Of a DNA stretch of 64,000 bases, positions 37,201 to 45,463 are shown piece after piece. The stretch comes from Bacteroidota bacterium. Its GTDB lineage: Bacteria > Bacteroidota > Bacteroidia > Bacteroidales > FEN-979. The notes below the pieces were generated by a model. That model ran no database searches and had not been told where the DNA came from. It worked only from the letters and a program-made list of their open reading frames with translations. How positions within the stretch are numbered: the stretch's first letter is position 1; every line of letters begins with the position of its first letter. The DNA lies in assembly GCA_026391795.1 (NCBI GenBank), contig JAPLDI010000022.1, positions 124,001 to 188,000 of the forward strand. Direction: 5' to 3'. The position numbers and the translations under genes are program-made.

Positions 37201-38110
37201 CAAACGTGCCTGGGATAAGCTCGAAAGAATCAAATCGCTGGAAAAAGGATTTATCAAACGGGATGAGGTGGCCTGGTTTGCCACGCATGTAAGAAAAGAT
37301 ACGGTGAACGATCCTTACCATTATGCCTATATCTTCAAGTACAGCATGGACGTCAGTTCTGCAGCGGGTTTCCTTCAGCTGCCGGAAAACGATGCCATCA
37401 AGATTTTCGCGATCACGGTTGCAGAAAATTATTATGACCAGGCACAACCGGTTCAGCCCTTGTACGACGATTTCTCAGGCAGGAAAGGATTTAACCTGAC
37501 GCTTGAAAAGACCAACGTGACGGAAGAGATGATTCCTGCGGCGCGCCTGACAGCATTCAGGAACCGCAACCTGGCTGATCTTCCTTATAAAAGCACCATG
37601 AAGGATTATGCGGATATGCATATGCCCAACGGGGTAACCGTGAATTATTACTATTCAGGAACGGAGAAATTAAAGACCAATATGCCGGAACAGGGAATGC
37701 TCGTGCCGGCAATCAACGACGGGATGTTCGATCTGCTTCCTTCCGACTCTGCAAAAGATATCTGGTTTGAACAGGGGGAAGGGCGCATTGTGATGGACCT
37801 GCAAAACAACATGGGCATCGACAGCCTGCATCTGTTCTCCGCAACCGACACAAAACGGGGAGCGCAGATCTTTTCCGTCTGGACCTCCGACAAACCCGTC
37901 TTGCCACCGGTAACCGGGGATCCTAAAACAAGCGGATGGAAATACCTCACGATGGCAGGCCCGCTGGATATCTGGGGAAACGGTAAGGCAGTATACAGCA
38001 TCGTTGCCGATCCCAAAAAACCGTTAAGCTGCAGGTACCTCATGTGGATCAGTGAAAGATCCGGTCACGGACCTTATTATTTCAGGGAAATTGATGTGTT
38101 TGAAAGGTAA
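34256..38110 (+). CDS. Secreted glycoside hydrolase family 38 alpha-mannosidase
   Basis: A 1284-residue protein with a signal peptide ending near IILAQ. GH38 landmarks are VGYAHLDTEWRWDYPET near residue 47 (zinc His and Asp), FVGGSSVDECDANIPSPE, FLLPDCFGFQAHLPSIL with the Asp expected as nucleophile, LLTQHSAGSLTSQAYMKRWNR, and GSQMHDILPGTCIP. Mannosidase middle and C-terminal beta domains follow to about residue 860. A further 400 residues or so look like extra beta-sandwich modules (RVYILAAATRDTNGLF and a C-terminal part with DIWGNGKAVYSI), longer than most family members. It should trim alpha-mannosides outside the cytoplasm. No other carbohydrate genes adjoin it. It is divergent from the TlpA-like pair. 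Confidence 0.92.
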   Translation: MKSYRTPALLVFLILCNSIILAQSENKIPDPAKYDISREPVLYTVGYAHLDTEWRWDYPETINKYLKATLDDNFRFFEKYKEYVFTFSGARRYKMMKEYYPDRYEKLKKYIAKGRWFVGGSSVDECDANIPSPESILRHVLYGNNYFRSEFGKESVDFLLPDCFGFQAHLPSILAHSGIKGFSTQKLEWGSAIGIPFNIGNWTGPDGKGIVAALNATDYGGDIQPRLDTVKYWVDRVMENGKKYGVFADYRYYGTGDIGGAPSEEAIKNGMGSLNNPDSKIKVYLCSSDQLFRDLTEEQKRNLPNYSGDLLLTQHSAGSLTSQAYMKRWNRKNELLAQAAEPMAVAADWLGGNPYPFIALNGAWWLTLGSQMHDILPGTCIPKAYEYAWNDEVLAQNKFASTLESSVGTVIRALDTRGEGKAVVVYNPIAVAREDVVEADVSFPEGTPEFIQVSGPDGNEVLSQVLSRTKVSCKLLFLASVPSFGLACFHVWPSSQAESNLKNSLVSGPNFLENEYYKIVINTNGDVSSILDKKLNKEMLSAPARLEFQKEHPEYWPAWNMDWNDRKNPPVGTVDGSPKITLTETGPVRVSFRVERTARNSSFVQNISLTAGESGKRIVFRNTVEWQSKGVSLKASFPFTASNPVATYNLGLGTLERATNTEKKYEVPSREWFDLTDKSGAFGITVMEDCKFGSDKPNDKTLRLTLLYTPQTNFYHDQATQDWGTHEFTYGLYSHKGDWRTARSEWQGRSLNQPMKAFQVPVHSGFLGNTFCLAKVNTPQVDIRALKKAETGNLVIIRIQELFGKEIENAEVSFAGKITAAYEIDGQERKTGEATLKDGKLLVSLTKYGLKSFAVTLATPLEKISEPESIRLILPFDENVVAGEKYRKNGVFTPKGYAMPAEMFPETLTIDGVRFTMGSKTEGQNNVLACRGQKIALPKTGNYNRVYILAAATRDTNGLFRAGESKKTIRVQNWEGLIGQFDKRAWDKLERIKSLEKGFIKRDEVAWFATHVRKDTVNDPYHYAYIFKYSMDVSSAAGFLQLPENDAIKIFAITVAENYYDQAQPVQPLYDDFSGRKGFNLTLEKTNVTEEMIPAARLTAFRNRNLADLPYKSTMKDYADMHMPNGVTVNYYYSGTEKLKTNMPEQGMLVPAINDGMFDLLPSDSAKDIWFEQGEGRIVMDLQNNMGIDSLHLFSATDTKRGAQIFSVWTSDKPVLPPVTGDPKTSGWKYLTMAGPLDIWGNGKAVYSIVADPKKPLSCRYLMWISERSGHGPYYFREIDVFER

Positions 38111-38129
38111 ATTCAGCCTCTTTTCCTCG

Positions 38130-38137
38130 TATCTTTG
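38130..38137 (+). promoter_or_regulatory. -7 promoter box (TATCTTTG) for recX-prfB
   Basis: The plus strand reads TATCTTTGCAG, an exact TAnnTTTG match, 17 nt before the recX ATG. Confidence 0.6.
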
Positions 38138-38154
38138 CAGCCTAACCTGCCTCC

Positions 38155-38631
38155 ATGAGCAAAAGGTTCGAACCGGTCGATTCCGGGATGGTGCTTCAAA
38201 AAATCAAATATTTTTGCAGCTACCAGGAAAGATGCATCCGCGATATTGAAGCCAAACTGAAAGACTGGACGGTTCAGAAGAAACTTATCCCCGACATCAT
38301 CCTCCAGCTGCAAAAAGAGGGCTATCTCAATGAAGAACGGTATGCAAAAGTGTATGCCGGGGGAAAATTCCGGGTGAACAAATGGGGCCGCCAGAAGATC
38401 GAATTCGAGCTTAAACTGAAAGGAATTCCTGAAAATACCGTTCATAAAGGGATGGAAGAAATTGATGAAGACGATTACCAGCGGGTGATTCGCGATCTCA
38501 TCCTGAAAAAACAAAAAGAAATAAAACCCGGGAAAGATTTGAACATCCGGGAGAAAATCATAACCTTTGTACAGGGCAAAGGGTATGAAACTGACCTGAT
38601 ATTAACTGCCTTAAAGGAACTGAAAATCTGA
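38155..38631 (+). CDS. recX: RecX-family regulatory protein
   Basis: A 158-residue helical-repeat protein with the RecX pattern: KIKYFCSYQERCIRDIEAKL, ILQLQKEGYLNEERYAKVYAGGKFRVNKWGRQKIEFELKLKGI, and a third repeat ending KGYETDLILTALKEL. RecX modulates RecA filaments; recA is not in the window. Its stop is 2 bp before the prfB ATG, so the two are coupled. Confidence 0.9.
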   Translation: MSKRFEPVDSGMVLQKIKYFCSYQERCIRDIEAKLKDWTVQKKLIPDIILQLQKEGYLNEERYAKVYAGGKFRVNKWGRQKIEFELKLKGIPENTVHKGMEEIDEDDYQRVIRDLILKKQKEIKPGKDLNIREKIITFVQGKGYETDLILTALKELKI

Positions 38632-38633
38632 TT

Positions 38634-39726
38634 ATGGTTACACCGGAAATGTTAAAGGACCTGCAGTCGCGGCTGGATGCCCTGAGGAGGTTTCTTTGAC
38701 CTCGAAAGCAAATTAGCCTTAATAGAAGAAGAAGAAAAGCTGACCCAATCACCGGATTTCTGGAATAATCCCAAGACCGCTGAACAGTTGATGAAATCGA
38801 TCCGCGATAAAAAATCGTGGACCGATGCTTACAGGCATGCAGAAGACAGTTATGCTGACCTGAAGGTGCTCGTTGATTTCTATCAGATGGGGGAAGGAAC
38901 CGAAGAGGAACTTGACAAACATTATAAAGAAACCCTTCTTTTTGTCGAAGATCTTGAGTTCAGAAACATGCTGAGCGGAGAGGAAGATAAGTTCAGTGTG
39001 ATCGTTCAGATCAACTCCGGGGCCGGTGGTACCGAAAGCCAGGATTGGGCGCAGATGCTCATGCGCATGTACATCCGGTGGGGTGAGCGGAACCGTTACA
39101 AGGTTAAGGAACTAGATTATCTCGAAGGGGATGTGGCGGGAATCAAGTCAGTTACCATCGAGATCGAAGGGGATTATGCCTACGGGTACCTGAAAGGCGA
39201 AAATGGCGTTCACCGGCTGGTACGGCTCTCTCCTTTTGACGCAAACCACAAACGGCACACCTCTTTTGCATCCGTTTATGCCTACCCTGTGATCAATGAT
39301 GATATTGTGATTGAACTCAATCCTTCCGACATCACCTGGGACACTTTCCGTTCGAGCGGGCCGGGAGGCCAGAATGTCAACAAGGTTGAAACCGCCGTCA
39401 GGCTGAAGCATGAGCCGACCGGTATCGTGATCGAATGCCAGGAAACACGATCGCAGGGACAAAACCGGGAGAAGGCTTTACATATGCTGAAATCTCAGCT
39501 TTATGAGATCGAACTCCGGAAAAAACGTGAAAAAATTGCTGCGATCGAGGGAAACAAGAAAAAGATCGAATGGGGCAGCCAGATCCGGAATTATGTGCTT
39601 CATCCGTATAAAATGGTGAAAGATGTCCGTACCGGGCATGAAACCAGCGATACACAAGGCGTGCTCGATGGCGACCTGAACGAATTTATCAAGGCTTTCC
39701 TGATGGAATTTGGCAGTGAGACCTGA
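38634..39726 (+). CDS. prfB: Peptide chain release factor 2 with programmed +1 frameshift
   Basis: RF2 recognises UGA and UAA. Reading starts at the ATG 38634 and meets an in-frame TGA at 38697-38699 after 21 codons. The site AGGAGG TTT CTT TGA C carries an internal Shine-Dalgarno and the slippery CTT before TGA, the spacing of the E. coli prfB site. Skipping T38697 gives [16 protein letters not shown] and continues into the long frame that starts before 38788. The product is 363 residues. Domain landmarks are [21 protein letters not shown] (GGQ-domain entry), [26 protein letters not shown] with the catalytic GGQ, and [18 protein letters not shown]. The RF2 anticodon-like SPF is seen in [16 protein letters not shown]. 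Low RF2 raises frameshifting, so the gene regulates itself. Confidence 0.97.
38685..38700 (+). promoter_or_regulatory. prfB programmed +1 frameshift site
   Basis: AGGAGGTTTCTTTGAC: a perfect Shine-Dalgarno, one codon, the slippery CTT and the UGA stop followed by C, a poor termination context. It is notable in a genome where Shine-Dalgarno starts are rare. Confidence 0.95.
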
Positions 39727-39792
39727 CAGTTCCGGCCTGATCGCCCTTTCACAAATCAGCCCGGATACGATGTTATAAGAAAAATAATTCCG

Positions 39793-40137
39793 ATGATCAA
39801 GATCTACCATAACCCTCAATGCAAAAAATCAAGGGCAGGGCTTCAATTCCTGAAAGATAAAAACATCCCGTTTGAAATCGTGGAATACCTGAAAAATCCT
39901 GTGACGGAGAAACACCTGGAGACCCTCCTGATGAAGCTCAACAAAAAGCCATCGGAAATCGTAAGGACCGGTGAACCCTATTATAAAAAGAACCTGAAAG
40001 GAAAGAATTTCAACGATCACGAATGGATCCGGATCCTGGTACAGAACCCGAGGATCATCCAGCGCCCCATCCTGGAAAAAGATTACAGGGCCGTGATCGG
40101 CGATCCGGTCGAAAATATTCTTGCTCTACTAAAATAA
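39793..40137 (+). CDS. ArsC/Spx-family arsenate reductase-like protein
   Basis: A 114-residue thioredoxin-fold protein with the ArsC-type Cys in [17 protein letters not shown] (Cys10). Further landmarks are VEYLKNP, a [10 protein letters not shown] block, and the C-terminal [12 protein letters not shown] of the family. It may be a glutathione/glutaredoxin-linked reductase; no other ars genes are present, so arsenate may not be the true substrate (YffB-like members are of unknown role). It lies 66 bp after prfB and 20 bp before fumC, same direction. Confidence 0.9.
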   Translation: MIKIYHNPQCKKSRAGLQFLKDKNIPFEIVEYLKNPVTEKHLETLLMKLNKKPSEIVRTGEPYYKKNLKGKNFNDHEWIRILVQNPRIIQRPILEKDYRAVIGDPVENILALLK

Positions 40138-40157
40138 GTAACCAAAACAAACTATCC

Positions 40158-41546
40158 ATGAAAACCCGTACCGAAAAAGACACCATGGGGACCATCGAAG
40201 TTCCTGCCGAAAAATACTGGGGGGCACAAACCCAGCGTTCCATTGAAAATTTCCGGATCGGTGACCCGGCTTCGATGCCGAAAGAGATCATCGAGGCGTT
40301 CGCCATTCTGAAAAAAGCAGCTGCTCTTGCCAATTTCGACCTTGGCGTGCTTCCGAAAGAAAAGATGGCGCTTATCGTTGCCGTGTGCGATGAGATCCTG
40401 GAAGGCAAACTGGATGACCAGTTCCCGCTGGTGATCTGGCAAACCGGTTCGGGGACACAATCGAACATGAATGTCAACGAGGTGATCGCCAACCGTGCCC
40501 ATGTGCTGAATGGCGGAACACTGGGTGAAAAAACAGTCATCCATCCCAATGACGATGTGAACAAATCGCAATCGTCAAATGATACTTTCCCCACGGCCAT
40601 GAGTATCTCCGCTTACAAGAGGGTGGTCAGGACCACCATCCCCGGCGTGGAGAAGCTCAGGAAAACCCTGGCAGAAAAGGCAGAACTATTTAAAGACATT
40701 GCGAAGACAGGCCGCACACACCTCATGGATGCAACCCCACTAACGCTGGGCCAGGAGTTTTCGGGCTATGTTTCCCAGCTCGATCATGCCGTGATTGCCC
40801 TCAGAAATACCCTCCCCCACCTGTCAGAACTTGCGCTGGGAGGCACGGCCGTTGGAACAGGCCTGAATACACCCAAAGGGTACGACGTGAAGGTGGCTGA
40901 GAAGATTGCTGAACTCACCGGTTTCCCTTTTATCACCGCACCCAATAAATATGAATCGTTATCGGCTCACGATGCCATGGTGGAAACCTCCGGCGCCCTG
41001 AAAACCCTTGCCGTAAGCTGCATGCACATCGCAAGCAACGTACGCCTTCTTGCATCAGGCCCCCGTTGCGGCATCGGAGAGATCATGCTCCCCGAGAACG
41101 AACCGGGATCTTCCATTATGCCGGGAAAGGTAAATCCCACCCAGCCGGAAGCGATGACCATGGTCTGCGCACAGGTGCTCGGAAACGATGTGGCTGTGAA
41201 CATCGGCGGCATGAGCGGTCATTTCCAGCTGAATGTTTTCAAACCTGTGATCATCCGCAACGTGCTCGAGTCGGCTCGTTTACTTGGAGAAGCCTGTGTA
41301 TCGTTCAACGATAACTGTGCCATCGGCATCGAACCGAACTATGCTGCCATCCAGAAAAACCTTGAAAACACCCTGATGCTGGTTACGGCCCTGAATACGC
41401 ACATCGGGTATGACAATGCCGCCAGGATCGCAAAGAAAGCACACAAGGAAAACAAGACCCTGAGGGAAGCAACCCTTGAACTCGGACTCCTCACCGATGA
41501 GGAATTCACGAAGATCGTAGATCCGAAGAAAATGCTCGGAAGATAG
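40158..41546 (+). CDS. fumC: Class II fumarate hydratase
   Basis: A 462-residue fumarase interconverting fumarate and malate in the TCA cycle. It begins [28 protein letters not shown] at 40158; an upstream open stretch to 40023 only overlaps the ArsC-like gene and is not homologous. Signatures are [35 protein letters not shown] and the fumarase/lyase motif [16 protein letters not shown] with the catalytic Ser loop. No iron-sulfur cluster is needed. It is followed by two REP-like palindromes, the second with a T-tract that fits a terminator. Confidence 0.97.
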   Translation: MKTRTEKDTMGTIEVPAEKYWGAQTQRSIENFRIGDPASMPKEIIEAFAILKKAAALANFDLGVLPKEKMALIVAVCDEILEGKLDDQFPLVIWQTGSGTQSNMNVNEVIANRAHVLNGGTLGEKTVIHPNDDVNKSQSSNDTFPTAMSISAYKRVVRTTIPGVEKLRKTLAEKAELFKDIAKTGRTHLMDATPLTLGQEFSGYVSQLDHAVIALRNTLPHLSELALGGTAVGTGLNTPKGYDVKVAEKIAELTGFPFITAPNKYESLSAHDAMVETSGALKTLAVSCMHIASNVRLLASGPRCGIGEIMLPENEPGSSIMPGKVNPTQPEAMTMVCAQVLGNDVAVNIGGMSGHFQLNVFKPVIIRNVLESARLLGEACVSFNDNCAIGIEPNYAAIQKNLENTLMLVTALNTHIGYDNAARIAKKAHKENKTLREATLELGLLTDEEFTKIVDPKKMLGR

Positions 41547-41560
41547 CGGGTGGAATGAAT

Positions 41561-41585
41561 GGAGCGGAATTGCAAATTCCGCTCC
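41561..41585. repeat. Palindromic REP-like element, copy 2
   Basis: Perfect 11-bp arms GGAGCGGAATT and AATTCCGCTCC around GCA. It has the core of the palindromes at 22626-22648 and 41619-41641 but the complementary loop, so it lies in the opposite orientation. Confidence 0.75.
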
Positions 41586-41618
41586 GCAGCAACAATATTA
41601 AATTACCCGAAATGCGCT

Positions 41619-41649
41619 CGGCGGAATTTGCAATTCCGCCGATTTTTTT
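41619..41649 (+). terminator. Palindromic REP-like element, copy 3, with T-tract
   Basis: Perfect 10-bp arms CGGCGGAATT and AATTCCGCCG around TGC, followed by ATTTTTTTG. On the plus strand this is a good intrinsic terminator for fumC. It is also a third copy of the repeat. Confidence 0.7.
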
Positions 41650-41656
41650 GTTACGG

Positions 41657-43558
41657 TCACTCTTCCAACGTCGTGATATCACCTGCATCAAGTCCCTGTG
41701 CCCTGGCTTTTATCACCCTTCTCATGATCTTGCCGCTGCGTGTTTTAGGAAGGGCATCGGTAAAGAGAAGATGGGCGGGCCTGGCAATCGGGCCGATCTC
41801 ATGCTCTACATGATTCTTAAGCTCTTCGGCAAGTTTTTCGCTTGCGGCAAAACCTTCCCTCAGGATGACCGTGGTATGAATGACATTCCCCCTGAGGTCA
41901 TCGGGCAGTCCGATGGCCGCAGCTTCCGCTACTGCAGGATGACTGACCAGGGCGCTCTCAATTTCGGCTGAACCCAGCCGGTATCCGCTTACCTTGATCA
42001 CATCGTCGATCCTTCCGATGATCCAGTAATAGCCATCTTCATCGATCCGGGCAGAGTCGCCTGCAAGGTACCAGCCCTTATCCTGGTATTTCTCCCAGTA
42101 TTTTTCCACATACCTTTTGGGATCATGAAGAATTGTCCTTGCCATTCCGGGCCAGGGATTTTTAATAACCAGATTCCCTTCATCACCCTGTTTGGTATCA
42201 TTTCCATGATCATCTACAATACCGATCTCGTTGCCGAAAAAAGGTTTTGCACACGAGCCGGGTTTCAGAGGCATCACGGGCAGGGGGCTGATCATGAACC
42301 CGCCCGTCTCCGTCTGCCACCAGGTATCCATGATCGGACATTTCCCGCGGCCGATCACTTCGTGGTACCATTTCCAGGCTTCCGGGTTGATCGGTTCTCC
42401 CACCGAGCCAAGAAGTCGGAGGGAACTCAGGTCGTGACGATGCGCCCAGGAGGGACCGAACCTCATCAGTCCGCGGATGGCCGTCGGAGATGTATAGAGA
42501 ATGTTGATCCCGTATTTTTCAATCATCTGCCACCAGCGGTTCGGGAACGGGTGGTTGGGTGCACCTTCGTACATCATGATCGTGGCGCCGTTTATCAGCG
42601 GCCCGTATACCAGGTAGCTGTGCCCGGTAACCCATCCGGGATCGGCGGCACACCACCAGCGGTCTTCCGGTTTTATGTCAAAAACATATTTCATCGTGGC
42701 CGCCGTATAAACCGAATAACCACCATGGGTATGAACCAGCCCTTTGGGTTTCCCGGTCGTTCCGGAAGTATAAAGGATGAAGAGCGGATCTTCAGCGTCC
42801 ATCACTTCGGTGGTACAGTCCCTGCATTCCAGCGGAATGGCCATGAGATCATGGTACCAGAAATCCCGGTCGTTCTCCATGTAACAGGCCTCCCCTGTCC
42901 GTTTGACGGTGATGCAGACCTCAACGGTGGCAGAACGTTTCATGGCCTCATCGGCAATCTCTTTCAGATGGGTTGCTTTCCCGCGCCTGTAACCGCCATC
43001 CGCGGTGATGAGGATACGGCTTTGTGAATCGTGGATCCGTTCAGCCAGGGATTCGACGCTGAAGCCACCATAAACCACGCTGTGAACAGCCCCGATGCGT
43101 GCACAGGCAAGCATCGCAATCACGATCTCGGGGATCTGCGGCATGTAAATGGTGATGACCTCCCCTTTCTTCGCACCCATCGATTTCAGGACATTCGCGA
43201 ACTTCGAAACTTCACGGTTCAGGGCAAAATAGGAGAAGGTGCGGTGGTCGCCCGGCTCTCCCTCCCAGATGATGGCAATCTTGTTGCGGGTAGCTGATTT
43301 GAGATGCCGGTCGATGGCATTGTGCACGATGTTTATCTTCCCTCCGGTAAACCATTTATAAAAGGGTTTCTCACTGTCATCAAGCACCTTATCCCATTTC
43401 TTATACCAGGAAAGTTTTTTTGCTTCTTCGGCCCAGAAACCCTCGCGGTCTTCGATCGACTTCCGGTACAAGGCTTCGTATTCCTTCACATTTGCATGCC
43501 TTACGATTTCTTTTGAAGGATAGTAGAACTGATCCTCTTCATTGTGTTCCTGCTTCAT
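41657..43558 (-). CDS. acs: Acetyl-CoA synthetase
   Basis: A 633-residue AMP-forming acetate:CoA ligase of normal length. The N-terminal block is WYKKWDKVLDDSEKPFYKWF. The P-loop is LYTSGTTGKPKGLVHTHGGY. Adenylate-binding blocks are DTWWQTETGG and YLAGDSARIDEDGYYWIIGRIDDVIKVSGYRLG. The C-terminal PKTRSGKIMRR holds the Lys that is acetylated in relatives. It activates acetate for the TCA cycle; fumC is its convergent neighbour. Confidence 0.97.
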   Translation of the reverse strand: MKQEHNEEDQFYYPSKEIVRHANVKEYEALYRKSIEDREGFWAEEAKKLSWYKKWDKVLDDSEKPFYKWFTGGKINIVHNAIDRHLKSATRNKIAIIWEGEPGDHRTFSYFALNREVSKFANVLKSMGAKKGEVITIYMPQIPEIVIAMLACARIGAVHSVVYGGFSVESLAERIHDSQSRILITADGGYRRGKATHLKEIADEAMKRSATVEVCITVKRTGEACYMENDRDFWYHDLMAIPLECRDCTTEVMDAEDPLFILYTSGTTGKPKGLVHTHGGYSVYTAATMKYVFDIKPEDRWWCAADPGWVTGHSYLVYGPLINGATIMMYEGAPNHPFPNRWWQMIEKYGINILYTSPTAIRGLMRFGPSWAHRHDLSSLRLLGSVGEPINPEAWKWYHEVIGRGKCPIMDTWWQTETGGFMISPLPVMPLKPGSCAKPFFGNEIGIVDDHGNDTKQGDEGNLVIKNPWPGMARTILHDPKRYVEKYWEKYQDKGWYLAGDSARIDEDGYYWIIGRIDDVIKVSGYRLGSAEIESALVSHPAVAEAAAIGLPDDLRGNVIHTTVILREGFAASEKLAEELKNHVEHEIGPIARPAHLLFTDALPKTRSGKIMRRVIKARAQGLDAGDITTLEE

Positions 43559-43584
43559 GGCGGTAAATATTTAGTAGAATGATG

Positions 43585-43617
43585 TAAAAATACATCCACA
43601 ACCCGCTTTTGACAAAA
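43585..43617 (-). promoter_or_regulatory. Possible promoter of acs
   Basis: On the minus strand TTTTG (43617-43613) is followed after 20 nt by TATTTTTA (43592-43585), one mismatch from the -7 consensus, with the expected -33/-7 spacing. The ATG is 27 nt further on. Confidence 0.4.
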
Positions 43618-43653
43618 CTTTTTTGGAATCTTTTTTCCTGAATACTCACCCGT

Positions 43654-43680
43654 CCCGAAAAAGCATTTTGCTCTTTCGGG
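43654..43680. terminator. Inverted repeat in the acs upstream gap
   Basis: Arms CCCGAAAAAGCA and TGCTCTTTCGGG, 12 bp with one mismatch, around TTT. It lies between the glycosyltransferase stop and the acs promoter. No clean T-tract follows on the minus strand, so it could be a repeat element and not a terminator. Confidence 0.5.
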
Positions 43681-43686
43681 GATCCT

Positions 43687-43727
43687 CGAAATGTCAACAA
43701 AATTTCATTGAGATTTTGGACATTTCG
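43687..43727 (-). terminator. Large hairpin directly after the GT39 gene
   Basis: Outer arms CGAAATGTC (43687-43695) and GACATTTCG (43719-43727) enclose further pairing between CAAAAT and ATTTTG. It lies 12 bp beyond the glycosyltransferase stop codon. Probably a transcription stop or mRNA 3' protection; a repeat element is the alternative. Confidence 0.55.
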
Positions 43728-43738
43728 GGATTCGCCAG

Positions 43739-45463
43739 CTAGTGATGCATCTCCTGCTCTGCCACCCAGGATGCCTCTTCCCACAATACATCATCGAGTG
43801 TGGCTCCTTTTTCCCGGGCTTTTTCAGCGACCCCCCGGTACCAGTCAGGATGAATTTTAATCTGTGCGACCCAATAGCGGATCCTGTCGGCGGGAGGTTC
43901 AAGAAAATCGGTGACATTCCGGAAGCTGATCTCTTTTTTTAATCCGTAAAGCCTGAAAACATAGGCTTCCCAGGCCAGTTCCTTTCCCCTGAAAATCTTC
44001 AGAGTATCTGCTGCAACGATGGTATCGAACAGGCGTCCGTACCGCTCATGTGGATCCGCATAATCATTGCTCAGGGCGATGTAATAGGCATCCGTTCCTT
44101 TCGGAATGTTCCCCCTGGATTTATCAATCCAGTAATATTTATGAATGCGGGTCAGGGTTCCGAGTGAATAGACCTTTTTCTGAAGTTGTCCGGCCACATA
44201 GTAATCAAGGTTGGCAGCAGGAAACCAGCGGAAGGTGAGGATCGGCGCATCGGCAGGCATCGTCTTCATGTTCACATCCCGGTCTGCCACATCCCTGAAT
44301 TTATCACCGAGCTGCCTCCATCCCTGCAACTGGGTGGTTATATCATCCATCCCGAATTTTTTGAAAGGAAGAATCCCGTAATTGATCTGAAGGGCACCCG
44401 CCGTCACCAGGAAAAAAGTAAAAAAAACCGCGATCCCGAGCGGCCATGGAATTAATCGCGGAGAATCCTTTTTCCCGGGAATCTCCGAGAGCCATGCTGC
44501 AGCGACCAGGATCAGTCCGAGGTAAGCCGGCCCGGTCCAGTGTGGCAAGGTGCTGCTGTACAATGAAAATCCCATAAAAACCAGGGCAAGCGGCAAACTC
44601 ATTAAAAGCAGTATACGCAGGCGGGAAGTCTCAAGAAACCGCTTTTTGAAAAGCAGGGCACCCAACGAGCACAGGACAATAATGAAATTGACAGGGTTAC
44701 TGTAAAAAAACTGTCCTGCCAGTTCAGTGCCGAAATAATCCCAACGGATCTTCATTCCTGAATAGCCAACCCTTCCTTCATGGTACGTAAAACTGATAAA
44801 TGAGTTCTGCCAGTTCCAGATGATAACCGGCATGAACAGTGCCAGGGCAATCAGGAAGGCAAGGTAGGTCTCTTTTGCCCTGAACCATCTCCGGTTGAAA
44901 AAAATCATGTAGAGCAGAACCCCGATAACCAGGAATGCGGAATGATATTTTGAGAGCAGGGCCAGGCCCACCGTCAATCCTGCCAGGAGAAGCTTGATCC
45001 GGCTGGATTTTGTCAATTCCTTGTCAGGTAAACAATCAATGAGCAGCCATAGGCTCAAAAGCCAGAACAGCACCTGCGGCGTGTCGGGCATGATAAAGGT
45101 ACCGGCGATGATGAAACAATAGATGGACGCCGTGAAGAGGAGTGCCGCATAGAATCCCGTAAGGGAATCCTTGATTTTTCTCCCGATCAGGAAAATCAGT
45201 CCGGTGTTCAGCGTGCCGAATACGACGGCCCCCAGCCGGATAAAAAATTCAGAATTCAACCGGAGATTCAGGGTAAACAGCTGGATGATCCACCCTACCA
45301 TGGGCGGATGATCAAAATGGCTCCAGTCGGGAAATCTCGCATAGGTGACATAATAAACCTCATCATTCCCCAGCTCGATGAACCCCGCAACAAGAGCTCT
45401 GAAGACAAAGGAGCAGAGCAGTAAAATGAGGATTGCCCGGTTTATTACTTTTTCCTCTTTCAT
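43739..45463 (-). CDS. Glycosyltransferase family 39 / ArnT-like membrane protein
   Basis: A 574-residue protein with about 10-12 membrane segments in the first 370 residues and a soluble C-terminal periplasmic part. The first loop has GNDEVYYVTYARFPDWSHFDHPPMVGW, the GT39/GT83 signature with an acidic pair (DE) that would bind the polyprenyl-phosphate sugar donor. Members transfer sugars to proteins, lipid A or envelope glycans on the outer face of the inner membrane. The target is unknown. It starts 4 bp inside the upstream PHP-like gene (ATGA overlap), implying joint function. Confidence 0.9.
   Translation of the reverse strand: MKEEKVINRAILILLLCSFVFRALVAGFIELGNDEVYYVTYARFPDWSHFDHPPMVGWIIQLFTLNLRLNSEFFIRLGAVVFGTLNTGLIFLIGRKIKDSLTGFYAALLFTASIYCFIIAGTFIMPDTPQVLFWLLSLWLLIDCLPDKELTKSSRIKLLLAGLTVGLALLSKYHSAFLVIGVLLYMIFFNRRWFRAKETYLAFLIALALFMPVIIWNWQNSFISFTYHEGRVGYSGMKIRWDYFGTELAGQFFYSNPVNFIIVLCSLGALLFKKRFLETSRLRILLLMSLPLALVFMGFSLYSSTLPHWTGPAYLGLILVAAAWLSEIPGKKDSPRLIPWPLGIAVFFTFFLVTAGALQINYGILPFKKFGMDDITTQLQGWRQLGDKFRDVADRDVNMKTMPADAPILTFRWFPAANLDYYVAGQLQKKVYSLGTLTRIHKYYWIDKSRGNIPKGTDAYYIALSNDYADPHERYGRLFDTIVAADTLKIFRGKELAWEAYVFRLYGLKKEISFRNVTDFLEPPADRIRYWVAQIKIHPDWYRGVAEKAREKGATLDDVLWEEASWVAEQEMHH

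Noticed and set aside
40023-40157. Extended N-terminus of fumarase from 40023.
   Set aside because: It overlaps the ArsC-like gene, and the added residues are unlike fumarase; the family N-terminus begins at 40158.
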